A DNA stretch of 64,000 bases from NCBI GenBank assembly GCA_050010115.1, contig JBEKLQ010000009.1:1-64000 (forward strand), given 5' to 3'. Below, one piece after another: positions 41,072 to 48,916 of this stretch; the stretch's first letter is position 1; the number at the start of each line of letters is the position of its first letter. A model generated the notes under the pieces. It searched no databases and was not told where the DNA came from. It worked only from the letters and a program-made list of their open reading frames with translations. Both the position numbers and the translations under genes were made by a program. This stretch comes from JAKACA01 sp050010115 (GTDB lineage Bacteria; Actinomycetota; Acidimicrobiia; Acidimicrobiales; Bog-793).

Positions 41072-42225
41072 GCGAGTCGACCCCCACCTGCCTGGATGTG
41101 AGTGCGATTCCCGCCCAGCCCGCCGGCGCGGGCCGGTACGTCGTCGAACTCGTCCGGGCGCTGGGGTTTCGTGACGACGTCACCCTCACGCTCGTCGCAC
41201 GCAAGGGTGACGGGGCTCGCTGGCAGGCGCTGGCGCCGTTGAGCCGGGTGCTCGACAGCGTGTGGGCGTCCCGGCCCTTGAGGTTGGCCTACGAGCAGTG
41301 GCGCCTCGGCTCCGTCGTGGCCGCTCTCACCGATCCCCCGATCGCCGTGTACCACGGGCCTCACTACACCTTTCCCCATGGGCTCGGCAGGATCGGCACG
41401 GTCGTGACGGTGCACGACCTCACGTTCTTCGACCACCCGGAGTGGCACGAGAGTACGAAGGTACGGTTCTTCCAGCGCGCCATCCGCAGGGCGGCGAGCG
41501 AGGCGGACGTGATCGTCTGCGTCAGCAGCTCCACTGCCGATCGCCTCCGGGTGCTGTGCACGCCTCGAGGTGACGTGATGGTGGCTCCCCACGGGGTCGA
41601 CCACACTCGGTTCCGACCAGCCGGCGCCTTGGAAACCGAGGCAGGCGACGCCGTCATGCTCGAGCGTCTTGCTGTGCCGGCCGGGATGCCGTACGTGCTG
41701 CACCTCGGTACGATCGAGCCACGCAAGGGCGTGAACGATCTCGTGACGGCCTTCGACAAGATCGCCGACGCCCAGCCGGAGCTCCACCTCGTCCTCGCCG
41801 GGCTTGACGGATGGGGCGGTGCGGAAGTCGCGGGGACGATCGCGGCGTGCCGCCATGGCGATCGTGTGAAGCGCCTCGGCTACGTGGAGGACGAAGCTGT
41901 GCCCGCTCTGCTGAGACGGGCACAGGTCGTGGCGTACCCGTCGTACGAGGAAGGTTTCGGTCTGCCGGCACTCGAGGCGCTCGCGTGCGGCGCTCCGCTC
42001 GTGACCACGTCGGGTACCGCCATGGCGGAAGTGGCGGGCACGGCCGCGTGGACGGCGCAGCCCCGCGACCCGGCGGCCTTGGCCGAAGCACTCGGGTCGG
42101 CTCTCGCTGCCGGAGACACCGAGCGCGCCCGCCGCGTGGCCGAAGGCTTGGAGCGGGCCTCGAGTTACTCGTGGGCGCGGGCGGCCGCGGTGCACGCCGA
42201 CGCCTACCGAGCCGCCAAACGTTGA
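41068..42225 (+). CDS. GT4 glycosyltransferase, third of three
   Basis: A 385-residue GT-B enzyme from TTG 41068, which overlaps the preceding stop; GTG 41098 is the alternative and would remove ten residues. The glycine-rich start IPAQPAGAGRYVVELVRAL, VVTVHDLTFFDHPEWH, LGTIEPRKGVNDLV and YPSYEEGFGLPALEALACGAPLV are typical of family 4 mannosyl/rhamnosyltransferases. It ends the three-gene set; a new promoter-like element precedes the next gene 62 bases later. Confidence 0.88.
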   Translation: MSESTPTCLDVSAIPAQPAGAGRYVVELVRALGFRDDVTLTLVARKGDGARWQALAPLSRVLDSVWASRPLRLAYEQWRLGSVVAALTDPPIAVYHGPHYTFPHGLGRIGTVVTVHDLTFFDHPEWHESTKVRFFQRAIRRAASEADVIVCVSSSTADRLRVLCTPRGDVMVAPHGVDHTRFRPAGALETEAGDAVMLERLAVPAGMPYVLHLGTIEPRKGVNDLVTAFDKIADAQPELHLVLAGLDGWGGAEVAGTIAACRHGDRVKRLGYVEDEAVPALLRRAQVVAYPSYEEGFGLPALEALACGAPLVTTSGTAMAEVAGTAAWTAQPRDPAALAEALGSALAAGDTERARRVAEGLERASSYSWARAAAVHADAYRAAKR

Positions 42226-42274
42226 CCGGACCGCTCGCCGCCGTCCGGGTTCGAGCAAGCACCGTGCGCACCGG

Positions 42275-42280
42275 TAGGGT
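42275..42280 (+). promoter_or_regulatory. -10 element before the GDP-sugar reductase
   Basis: TAGGGT, 6 bases ahead of GTG 42287, without a ribosome site. It marks a separate transcription start inside the glycan locus. Confidence 0.45.
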
Positions 42281-42286
42281 GAGGCG

Positions 42287-43180
42287 GTGCGGGCGTATGT
42301 GACGGGGGGGTCGGGTTTCGTCGGGGGCTGGCTCTCGGCGCACCTGGAAGCAGCAGGCGACGACGTGGTGTCCACCGATGCCGAGGTCGACGTCACCGAT
42401 GCAGCTGCGGTTGCCGCGTCGATGAGTGCGAACGCACCCGACGTCGTGTACCACCTCGCAGCGCTCGCGCACGTCGGCCGATCGTGGTCGGCCCCAGCGG
42501 AGACCTTCAGGGTGAACGCGTGCGGGACGTTGCAGGTTCTCGAGGCCGCCGCGGGTTGTGAGGTCCCGCCCGCCGTCGTCGTGGTGAGCTCTGCAGAGGT
42601 CTACGGCCACGGCGCTGGCGCCGAGCCGCTCACCGAGCATACGGAGCTGCGCCCGGTGACCCCGTACGCGGCGAGCAAGGTGGCGGCCGAATACCTCGGG
42701 CTGCAGGCATGGCTCGGCCGTGGGCTCCGCGTGTTCCGTGTGCGGCCGTTCAACCACGTGGGACCGGGCCAGTCACCGGAGTTCGTGGTGCCGGCGCTGG
42801 CCCGGCGAATAGCGGAGGCCGAGCTTGCCGGCGGCGCCCCGGTGCGGGTGGGCAACCTCGAGGCGTCAAGGGACTTCACCGACGTCCGCGACGTGGTTCG
42901 GGCGTACCGCTTGGTGGCGGAGCGAGGCGAACCTGGGGAGGTCTACAACGTCGCCAGCGGCGTGACGGTCTCGATTGCGGAGGTGGCTCGTCAGTTGTGC
43001 GGGCTGGCAACAGCGAAGATCGAGCTCGTACCCGACCCTGCGCTTCTGCGCCCGGTAGACGTCCCGGTGTTCGTGGGCGACTCGGCTCGTCTTCGAGCGA
43101 CGACGGGTTGGGAGCCTGAGATACCCTTCAACACGACGCTCGCCGACATGCTTGACCACTGGCGCACCCGCCTCGGGTGA
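42287..43180 (+). CDS. NAD(P)-dependent SDR, GDP-6-deoxy-4-keto-mannose reductase-like
   Basis: A 297-residue extended SDR closest in motif pattern to Rmd. TGGSGFVGGWLSAHLE binds the cofactor; VVSSAEVYGHG and TPYAASKVAAEYLG give the Ser, Tyr and Lys; RPFNHVGPGQSPEFVVPALARRIAE and the closing RDFTDVRDVVRAY are shared with GDP-D-rhamnose synthesis enzymes. Rmd reduces GDP-4-keto-6-deoxy-mannose to GDP-D-rhamnose. The GDP-mannose 4,6-dehydratase (Gmd) that would supply the substrate is not in the window, so the role is tentative. Confidence 0.78.
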   Translation: MRAYVTGGSGFVGGWLSAHLEAAGDDVVSTDAEVDVTDAAAVAASMSANAPDVVYHLAALAHVGRSWSAPAETFRVNACGTLQVLEAAAGCEVPPAVVVVSSAEVYGHGAGAEPLTEHTELRPVTPYAASKVAAEYLGLQAWLGRGLRVFRVRPFNHVGPGQSPEFVVPALARRIAEAELAGGAPVRVGNLEASRDFTDVRDVVRAYRLVAERGEPGEVYNVASGVTVSIAEVARQLCGLATAKIELVPDPALLRPVDVPVFVGDSARLRATTGWEPEIPFNTTLADMLDHWRTRLG

Positions 43181-43226
43181 GTTTCGTGGCAGGCCGGTGG
43201 ACGTCTGCATCGAAGGCTCGGCGCGG

Positions 43227-43269
43227 CGAGGCCCACCTCCTCCGAGGGGGAAGGAGAAGGCGGGCCTCG
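43227..43269. terminator. Hairpin between convergent genes, possible bidirectional terminator
   Basis: CGAGGCCC (43227-43234) pairs perfectly with GGGCCTCG (43262-43269) around a 27-base purine/pyrimidine-biased loop. It lies between the SDR gene and the convergent minus-strand gene. There is no T-run, so it may be a weak or Rho-assisted terminator. Confidence 0.35.
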
Positions 43270-43425
43270 TAGTCCCGGCGGGCTGCGGCGTGGTCCAGGG
43301 GGGAGAGACGCTTCGCTGCTCGCCGCGCCGGGCGACCATGCGATCAGGAGTCAGTCAGCCCAGCTGGCCCGGCTCGTCCCGATCACCGGCTCAGCCGGGC
43401 ATCGCCGCTGAGCCGGCTCGCGGGT

Positions 43426-43839
43426 TCAGGCTGCGAGCGACGTCAGGTAGCCACGCAGCTGGTCGCGGGCTTCCTTGGCCTGCTGGACGACCTGCTGCGC
43501 TCCCGCCGGCAGGCGCTCCGACATCGGCTCGAGGGTGGCGTCGAAACGCTCGATGAACTGGCCGAAGGACTTGTCGAGCTCCTTGACAGCCTTGCCGAAC
43601 TCCTTGCGGAAGTCCGCGATCGACGGTTCGACGACCTTGCGGAAGTCCGCGATCGGCGCTTCGACGACCTTGAGGACATCCCCGAGCGGACGCTCGAGCT
43701 GGCTTCGCAGGTCGCGGCGCCGGACTTGCGCCTTCTGGACACCGATGACGCCGAGGCCGATGGCCACGTACGCCGCGTCCTGCGCCACCTTCGTCATCTC
43801 CCAAGCGGCCTTCGTCACGTCGGACCTGATATCGGCCAT
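43426..43839 (-). CDS. Small helical protein with 11-residue repeats, phasin-like
   Basis: A 137-residue protein of unknown function. After a short start (MADIRSDVTKAAWEMTK) there is a weakly hydrophobic helix (AAYVAIGLGVIGVQ) and then a long amphipathic helical region with repeated PIADFRK/PSIADFRK units near residues 63-82, ending in AGAQQVVQQAKEARDQL. The pattern resembles phasins, HbhA-like or apolipoprotein-like helices, but no family can be named. ATG 43839 has AAGGAG about nine bases upstream; a longer form from ATG 43944 also has a strong site (AGAGG) and would add a basic 35-residue leader. Confidence 0.65.
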   Translation of the reverse strand: MADIRSDVTKAAWEMTKVAQDAAYVAIGLGVIGVQKAQVRRRDLRSQLERPLGDVLKVVEAPIADFRKVVEPSIADFRKEFGKAVKELDKSFGQFIERFDATLEPMSERLPAGAQQVVQQAKEARDQLRGYLTSLAA

Positions 43840-43961
43840 GTCCCGTCTCTCCTTCTCGTTCCGCGTCGGACTTACCGGGCCTCTTTGAGACTTGCTCACC
43901 AGGCCCTTTTGAGGCTTGCGAACTTGCCTTGTCGTCTGCATCATGATCACCTCTATCTGCT

Positions 43962-43989
43962 CACTACTGTAGCGCGTAGTGCTAACAGT
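43962..43989. promoter_or_regulatory. Overlapping inverted repeats upstream of the phasin-like gene
   Basis: CACTAC-N8-GTAGTG (43962-43981) overlaps ACTGTAGC-N7-GCTAACAGT (43966-43989, one-base bulge). The two-register palindrome lies 18 bases upstream of ATG 43944 in a relatively AT-rich gap. It looks like an operator for a dimeric regulator, for example a TetR-type protein; which one is unknown. Confidence 0.45.
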
Positions 43990-44085
43990 TGCAAGCACCT
44001 GGTCCCGCTTTTCTCGACGAACGCGGTCGCTAGATCAGCATGACCGCGAGGTCCGGTTGCTCGACAGTCGGCAGCGCAAGCTAGC

Positions 44086-47000
44086 GTGTCGGGCCTGATG
44101 CCGGAGGAGTATGAACCACCGGTCGTCGCCGTCGTCGTCACCGCCGAAGCGGGCGCCTGGCTCGACCAATGCCTCGAATCACTGGCCCAGCAGGACTATC
44201 CGAGCCTCGACGTGCTCGTGATCGACACCGGGGCAGACGAGGGCGTGACCGCCAGGGTGGCGGCCGTGATGCCGGGGGCGTTCGTCCGGCGCCGGGAGCA
44301 CCTGGGCGGCTTCGGCGCCGCGGCCAACGACGTTTTGCACGGGATCGAAGGCGCGAGCTTCTTCCTCTTCTGCCATGACGACGTCTGGCTCGCGCCGGAC
44401 GCAGTGCGGTTGCTGGTCGAGGAGGCGTTTCGCTCCAACGCGGCCATCGTCGGCCCGAAGCTGGTCGATTGGGACGCGCCCGAACATCTGCTCCAGATCG
44501 GCCTCGGGGTGAACCGCTTCGGCTCCCCGGTCCCTCGCATCGAGGAGGGCGAGCTCGACCAGTCCCAGCACGACGAGGTCCGCGAGGTCTTCGCCGTGCC
44601 GAGCGCCTGCGTGCTGGCCCGAGTGGACTTGTTCGCTGCGGTCGGGGGTTTTGATGGCGAGATGGGCATTTACGGAGAGGATGCGGATCTTTGTTGGCGC
44701 GCCCAGCTCGCGGGAGCCCGGGTCGTGGCCGTGCCACAGGCGATCGTGCGTCACCGGCAGGTGGACGCGACAGGGGAGCGGCCGATCGGTGACGAGCTCG
44801 TCCTGCGCCGTCGCAACGAGCTGCGCGCGGTGCTCAAGAACTACGCAGGGGCCCGGCGTAGCGTCGTAGCGCTCGAGCTCGTCCTGCTCACCGTCATCGA
44901 CACTCTCACCGCTTCGGTCACCGACCGCCGTGACCGCGCCCGGGCGGAGCGGAATGCGTTGCGGTGGAACTTTGCCAACCGCCCCTCGCTGGTGGCGGCA
45001 CGCCGTGTCGTCCGCGAGACGAGGCAGGTCAGCGACCGGGCGCTCGCGCAGCGCATGACCCGGCGCGGCCGGCTGCATCGTGCGCTGCGCCCGGCCGCCC
45101 ATATCGGTGGCGGGAGCGATCTCGGAACGGGTGTGCGGTGGCGACGCCCCAGGCAGGCCCCGGCGCAGCAGGACTCGGATCGACTTACCGCTTGGCTCCT
45201 CAGCATCCGGCGCGGCGAGCTACCTGTCGGCCAGATGACGGCGTACGCGGTCATGGCGTTCGTTACCGTGATCGGGATCCGAGGGTTGCTCTTCGGCCGC
45301 CTGCCGGTCATCGGAGACCTGGTGGGTGGTCCGACGGGTACGCACTTGCTGGCCCAGTGGCTCGGTGGCCGGCCCGATCCAGGATGGCGGCCGACTCAGG
45401 TGGCGCCGCCCGCCTACGGCCTGCTCGGGCTGCTCGGGACCGTTCTGGGCAACAGCTCAGCCACCGCGTTGAAGGTGGTCTACATAAGCGGCCTTGCCGT
45501 CGGTGGCATCGGTGTGTCGCGCCTCGTTCGGGATTTCGGGTCGTCGCGAGCCCGCGTGATCGCTTTCGCCGCGCTGATGGGCGCTCCCTTGCTGTGGAAC
45601 GGCCTTGCGCTCGGCGACATACAGGTGTCGGTCGCGCTTGCCGGCCTGCCGTTCGTGTTCGCCCGCCTGGCCCGAGCCAGCGGTCTCCGACCTTTCGTGC
45701 CGGTGCACGGGTCTGGCAAGAAGGACTGGAACCCGAGGTCCCTCGTGGCGGAGGCCGCTCCGCTCGGCCTGGTGCTCGCGGCGATGGCGTCCATCGCGCC
45801 GGTTGTCGTCTGCGACGTCGGTGTGATCGTCCTGGCCACGATCCTGGCGTCGCTCGCGGTCGGTGGGTCGCGAGCCTTGCTCCGCAGTGCCGTTGTCGGC
45901 GCCGCCGGCGCGCTCGTGGCCTTCGGGTGCTGTTTGCCGTGGTCACTGACCTGGTTGCAATCGGGTGCCACGTGGAGCTTGTTCGCCGGGCCCGTCCCTG
46001 CGGGTGGGCAAGGATTCAGCCCAGCGCAGCTTCTGAGGGGATACACGGGTCCCATCGGCGGCTGGTGGGGTGCGTTCGGTCTCGTGGCGGCTGCGGGTTT
46101 CGTACTCCTTTGGGCTCGCGGAGCTCGTCTTGGGTGGGCAGCTCGTTGGTGGGTCTGTGCCGTCGGAGCCGTGGCGCTCGCGTGGGTGGGCAGCCAGGGC
46201 TGGCTCGGTGCCGGCGGCGGCGGTGCGGCGGTGCTGGCGGCGCCTGCGGCGGTGGCGCTGGCGGCCTGCTGCGGCCTCGGAGCCGCTGCCTTCGAGCTCG
46301 ATATCAGGCGCCACCGGTTCGGCTGGCGTCAAGCCGCTGGCGTGTTGGCGGCCGGTTGCTTGATCGTTGGGCTGGCGCCTGCTCTCGGGACAGCATTCGG
46401 CGGGCGTGCGGATCTACCCGCGACCGGGTTTGACGCCACTTCCAGCGAGTTCACCATCCCCGCCCCCCACGGGTCACGGGTGCTGTGGATCGGGAACCCC
46501 CGGGCGCTGCCCGGGACGTCGTTCCAAGCCGGGCCCGGGCTCGCCGGGTTTGTGACGACGTCCGGTCTGCCGTCGCTCTCGACGGTGTGGCCCGTGGCTG
46601 ATCGGGGCCCGGCGGTTCAAGTCAGTGCCGATGTCGTCGCTGCGGAGGCGGGAACGACGCTTCAGCTCGGGACCCTGCTCGCCCCTGCCGGCATCCGGTA
46701 CCTCGTCGTGCCGACTGCGGCCGCGCCTGTGCTGACCGGAGAGCAGACACCACCGGCGTCGTTGCCTCCACGCGGTCTCGTGCTGGCCCTGGAAGATCAG
46801 GTGGACCTCCGGCAGTTGCCCGAGGAGGATGGTGTGCTCGTGTGGGCGAACACGGACTGGGTGTCCGCTGACGGGCCGGGGTCGATCGCTCGGCCGGGAG
46901 CCTCCTCGAACGCAGTGCTCCGCGGGCTCGGCGTGGCCGCTGGGCTCGTCGTGATCCTCGCCACTGTGGGTGAGGGAGTCATCCGGCGGCGGGTGCCCCG

Positions 47001-47235
47001 CCGTCGAGCGCTCGCCGGCAGTCCCGGGTCCCGAGACAGCGCGCCGCCCGGTGGGGAGAGCGAGGTTGGCGCAGCTGCCGGTGAGGCTGATGTTGTGACG
47101 CCCGCTCCGGCCGAGCCCCTCGCGGAGGCCGAGCCCGCGGCCGAGCCCCTCGCGGAGGCCGAGCCCCACGCGGAGGGAAAGCCCACGGGTGCCATCGCTG
47201 AGCCCGGCCCAGCGTCAGTGGAGTCGGGCGGATGA
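44086..47235 (+). CDS. Giant GT2 glycosyltransferase fused to polytopic membrane protein
   Basis: A 1049-residue protein. Residues 1-270 are a GT-A domain: VVAVVVTAEAGAWLDQCL, VLVIDTGADEG, the metal site FCHDDVW and the acceptor motif YGEDADLCWRAQLAG. After a basic linker (about 270-385) come roughly ten or more membrane helices (about 390-780), then a 200-residue extracytoplasmic region and one more helix near 955. The C-terminus repeats PLAEAEP. This architecture recurs in actinobacterial cell-envelope loci next to DUF5719 genes, as here. It may transfer a sugar and also flip or polymerise it. ATG 44098, 10 bases behind TAGCGT (44082-44087), is an alternative start. Confidence 0.82.
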   Translation: MSGLMPEEYEPPVVAVVVTAEAGAWLDQCLESLAQQDYPSLDVLVIDTGADEGVTARVAAVMPGAFVRRREHLGGFGAAANDVLHGIEGASFFLFCHDDVWLAPDAVRLLVEEAFRSNAAIVGPKLVDWDAPEHLLQIGLGVNRFGSPVPRIEEGELDQSQHDEVREVFAVPSACVLARVDLFAAVGGFDGEMGIYGEDADLCWRAQLAGARVVAVPQAIVRHRQVDATGERPIGDELVLRRRNELRAVLKNYAGARRSVVALELVLLTVIDTLTASVTDRRDRARAERNALRWNFANRPSLVAARRVVRETRQVSDRALAQRMTRRGRLHRALRPAAHIGGGSDLGTGVRWRRPRQAPAQQDSDRLTAWLLSIRRGELPVGQMTAYAVMAFVTVIGIRGLLFGRLPVIGDLVGGPTGTHLLAQWLGGRPDPGWRPTQVAPPAYGLLGLLGTVLGNSSATALKVVYISGLAVGGIGVSRLVRDFGSSRARVIAFAALMGAPLLWNGLALGDIQVSVALAGLPFVFARLARASGLRPFVPVHGSGKKDWNPRSLVAEAAPLGLVLAAMASIAPVVVCDVGVIVLATILASLAVGGSRALLRSAVVGAAGALVAFGCCLPWSLTWLQSGATWSLFAGPVPAGGQGFSPAQLLRGYTGPIGGWWGAFGLVAAAGFVLLWARGARLGWAARWWVCAVGAVALAWVGSQGWLGAGGGGAAVLAAPAAVALAACCGLGAAAFELDIRRHRFGWRQAAGVLAAGCLIVGLAPALGTAFGGRADLPATGFDATSSEFTIPAPHGSRVLWIGNPRALPGTSFQAGPGLAGFVTTSGLPSLSTVWPVADRGPAVQVSADVVAAEAGTTLQLGTLLAPAGIRYLVVPTAAAPVLTGEQTPPASLPPRGLVLALEDQVDLRQLPEEDGVLVWANTDWVSADGPGSIARPGASSNAVLRGLGVAAGLVVILATVGEGVIRRRVPRRRALAGSPGSRDSAPPGGESEVGAAAGEADVVTPAPAEPLAEAEPAAEPLAEAEPHAEGKPTGAIAEPGPASVESGG

Positions 47236-48875
47236 ATCCCCGGCACGAGCGTCCGGCGGCGGGCTCGCGACGCGACCTGGACCGAGTAGAGCGCATCCAC
47301 CGTGCTCGCGCTGCCGGCCTGGTGGCCGTCCTGCTCGCCGCCGTCCTGGTTGCGGGGTCGACGCTCCATGCCGCGCCGGAACGAACGGCCGCCGTCCTGC
47401 CAAGCGGCCTGTTGCCGAGCGTGAATCTGACTTCTGACGCGTCGGTGGCTTGGGATTGCCCAGGACCGCTGCCAGCCGGGGCGACAACCGAGCGCTCGGT
47501 TGTGATCGTCGTGAACGCAGGAACGCACTCGGCCGACGTGGTGGTGGAAGTCGTCGGCACGAGCGCACCGGCGAAGGGCACGGGCACGTCGCTCGTCCCG
47601 TGGTCGACTCAGCTCGCCCTGGCGCCGCACACCGAGCACGCGGTCCCGCTCAGGACAACGGGACCGGCGCAGAACGACGCGGTGAGAGTCCTGTCCACGA
47701 CGGGTGCCGTCGCCGTGTTCGAATCGGTCACACCGTTCTCGGGGACGCCCGCGGCCTCCCACGCCGGCGGGGGAGCAGGCAAGAGAGCTTCGTCGCCCGA
47801 ACCAACGATTACAGCGGCGCCTGAAGAGTCGCCCTGTGCCGTGGGCACGTCGCCGACCTCGTACATCGCGACGGGATCGACACTGGGAAAGTCGAGCGTC
47901 TTGGTCTCGTTGTTCAACCCGACCGCGACCCAGGCGGTGGTCGGACTCACGGTGTCGACGGGTTCGGCCTCGGTGGCGCCTCCCGCTCTGCAGGGGCTCA
48001 TCATCAAGCCGGACTCCGTCCAGCTCTTCGACCTCGGTCGCTGGGTCGTCCAGCAAGGGACCGTGGCGGTGGCGGTGACAGCGACCATTGGTCGGATCGC
48101 GGTTGGGGCTGCCGAAACCCAAAGCGCCATATCGAGCGCGACCGGTCAAGCGCTCGTACTCGGTGTCCAACGGTCACAGCTCGCGTGGACCTTTACCCCT
48201 GGGCCGCTCGCGTCAGGCCGGGTCACCGTAGTCCGCGCCTACGACCCGGAATCCAAGCCGGCCACGGTGACGATCAGCTCGCCCATTGCCGGCCACGCTG
48301 CGATCGAGATCACTGATGTCATCCCTGCCGGGGGCGTGCGGGCGATCGCCCTGCCGCTGCCCGGCGCCGCCAAGCGGGCAACAGGTCAGGGGGGGAGTGC
48401 GACGCCGGCTCCGCTGGAAGGCCCGATCGTCGTTCGTTCAGCCCAAGGGGTCGGCATCGTGGTGGCCAGGATCACCTCGCTGCTGGCAGATGGCCATCAG
48501 ACGATCACCAATATCGCAGTCACGTCGGGACCTGCCAACGGCTGGGTGCTGCCCGCTGCCACGGCCCTGGTGCCGTTGACGGGCTCGGTGGAGGTCTCGA
48601 ACCCCGGTTCGACGTCAGTCGAGGTAGAGGTGACCGAGCTCACTTCGGCGAGCGGGCGGCCTGAGCTGGCGCCAGTTGGGACCTTGACTGTGGGGCCGGG
48701 CTCGACTGTGACAGCGCCCGTCAGCGTCCCGGTGTCACTCTCACTCTTCGAGGGACTCTTCGTGCGCGCCAGCTCAGCAGTCGTTGTGGAACAGGATCTC
48801 TCCGCCGCAACCACGACCCGCGGTGCGCCGGCGGCGGCTCCCAACCCGGTTGAGGGGGTTCCGGTCCTGAGCTGA
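47232..48875 (+). CDS. DUF5719-type secreted/anchored protein
   Basis: A 547-residue protein with an N-terminal basic segment and one hydrophobic helix (about 27-47, GLVAVLLAAVLVAGSTL) acting as signal anchor. The remainder is a series of beta-rich repeats resembling Ig-like or CARDB-like units (VVVEVVGTSAP, VLVSLFNPTATQAVV, VRAYDPESKPATVTI, VEVSNPGSTSVEVEVTEL). Composition and position directly behind the giant GT2 gene, with which it overlaps by 4 bases, match DUF5719 proteins. Function unknown; envelope location is likely. The gene ends just before ftsH, which is convergent. Confidence 0.75.
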   Translation: MNPRHERPAAGSRRDLDRVERIHRARAAGLVAVLLAAVLVAGSTLHAAPERTAAVLPSGLLPSVNLTSDASVAWDCPGPLPAGATTERSVVIVVNAGTHSADVVVEVVGTSAPAKGTGTSLVPWSTQLALAPHTEHAVPLRTTGPAQNDAVRVLSTTGAVAVFESVTPFSGTPAASHAGGGAGKRASSPEPTITAAPEESPCAVGTSPTSYIATGSTLGKSSVLVSLFNPTATQAVVGLTVSTGSASVAPPALQGLIIKPDSVQLFDLGRWVVQQGTVAVAVTATIGRIAVGAAETQSAISSATGQALVLGVQRSQLAWTFTPGPLASGRVTVVRAYDPESKPATVTISSPIAGHAAIEITDVIPAGGVRAIALPLPGAAKRATGQGGSATPAPLEGPIVVRSAQGVGIVVARITSLLADGHQTITNIAVTSGPANGWVLPAATALVPLTGSVEVSNPGSTSVEVEVTELTSASGRPELAPVGTLTVGPGSTVTAPVSVPVSLSLFEGLFVRASSAVVVEQDLSAATTTRGAPAAAPNPVEGVPVLS

Positions 48876-48916
48876 TCAGCCGGCCACGCAAAGGGCGCCC
48901 TGTCGCCGGGCTTGCC

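Noticed and set aside
40759..42396. 545-codon minus-strand frame across two glycosyltransferases
   Set aside because: No domain recognisable; the plus-strand GT4 motifs are continuous.
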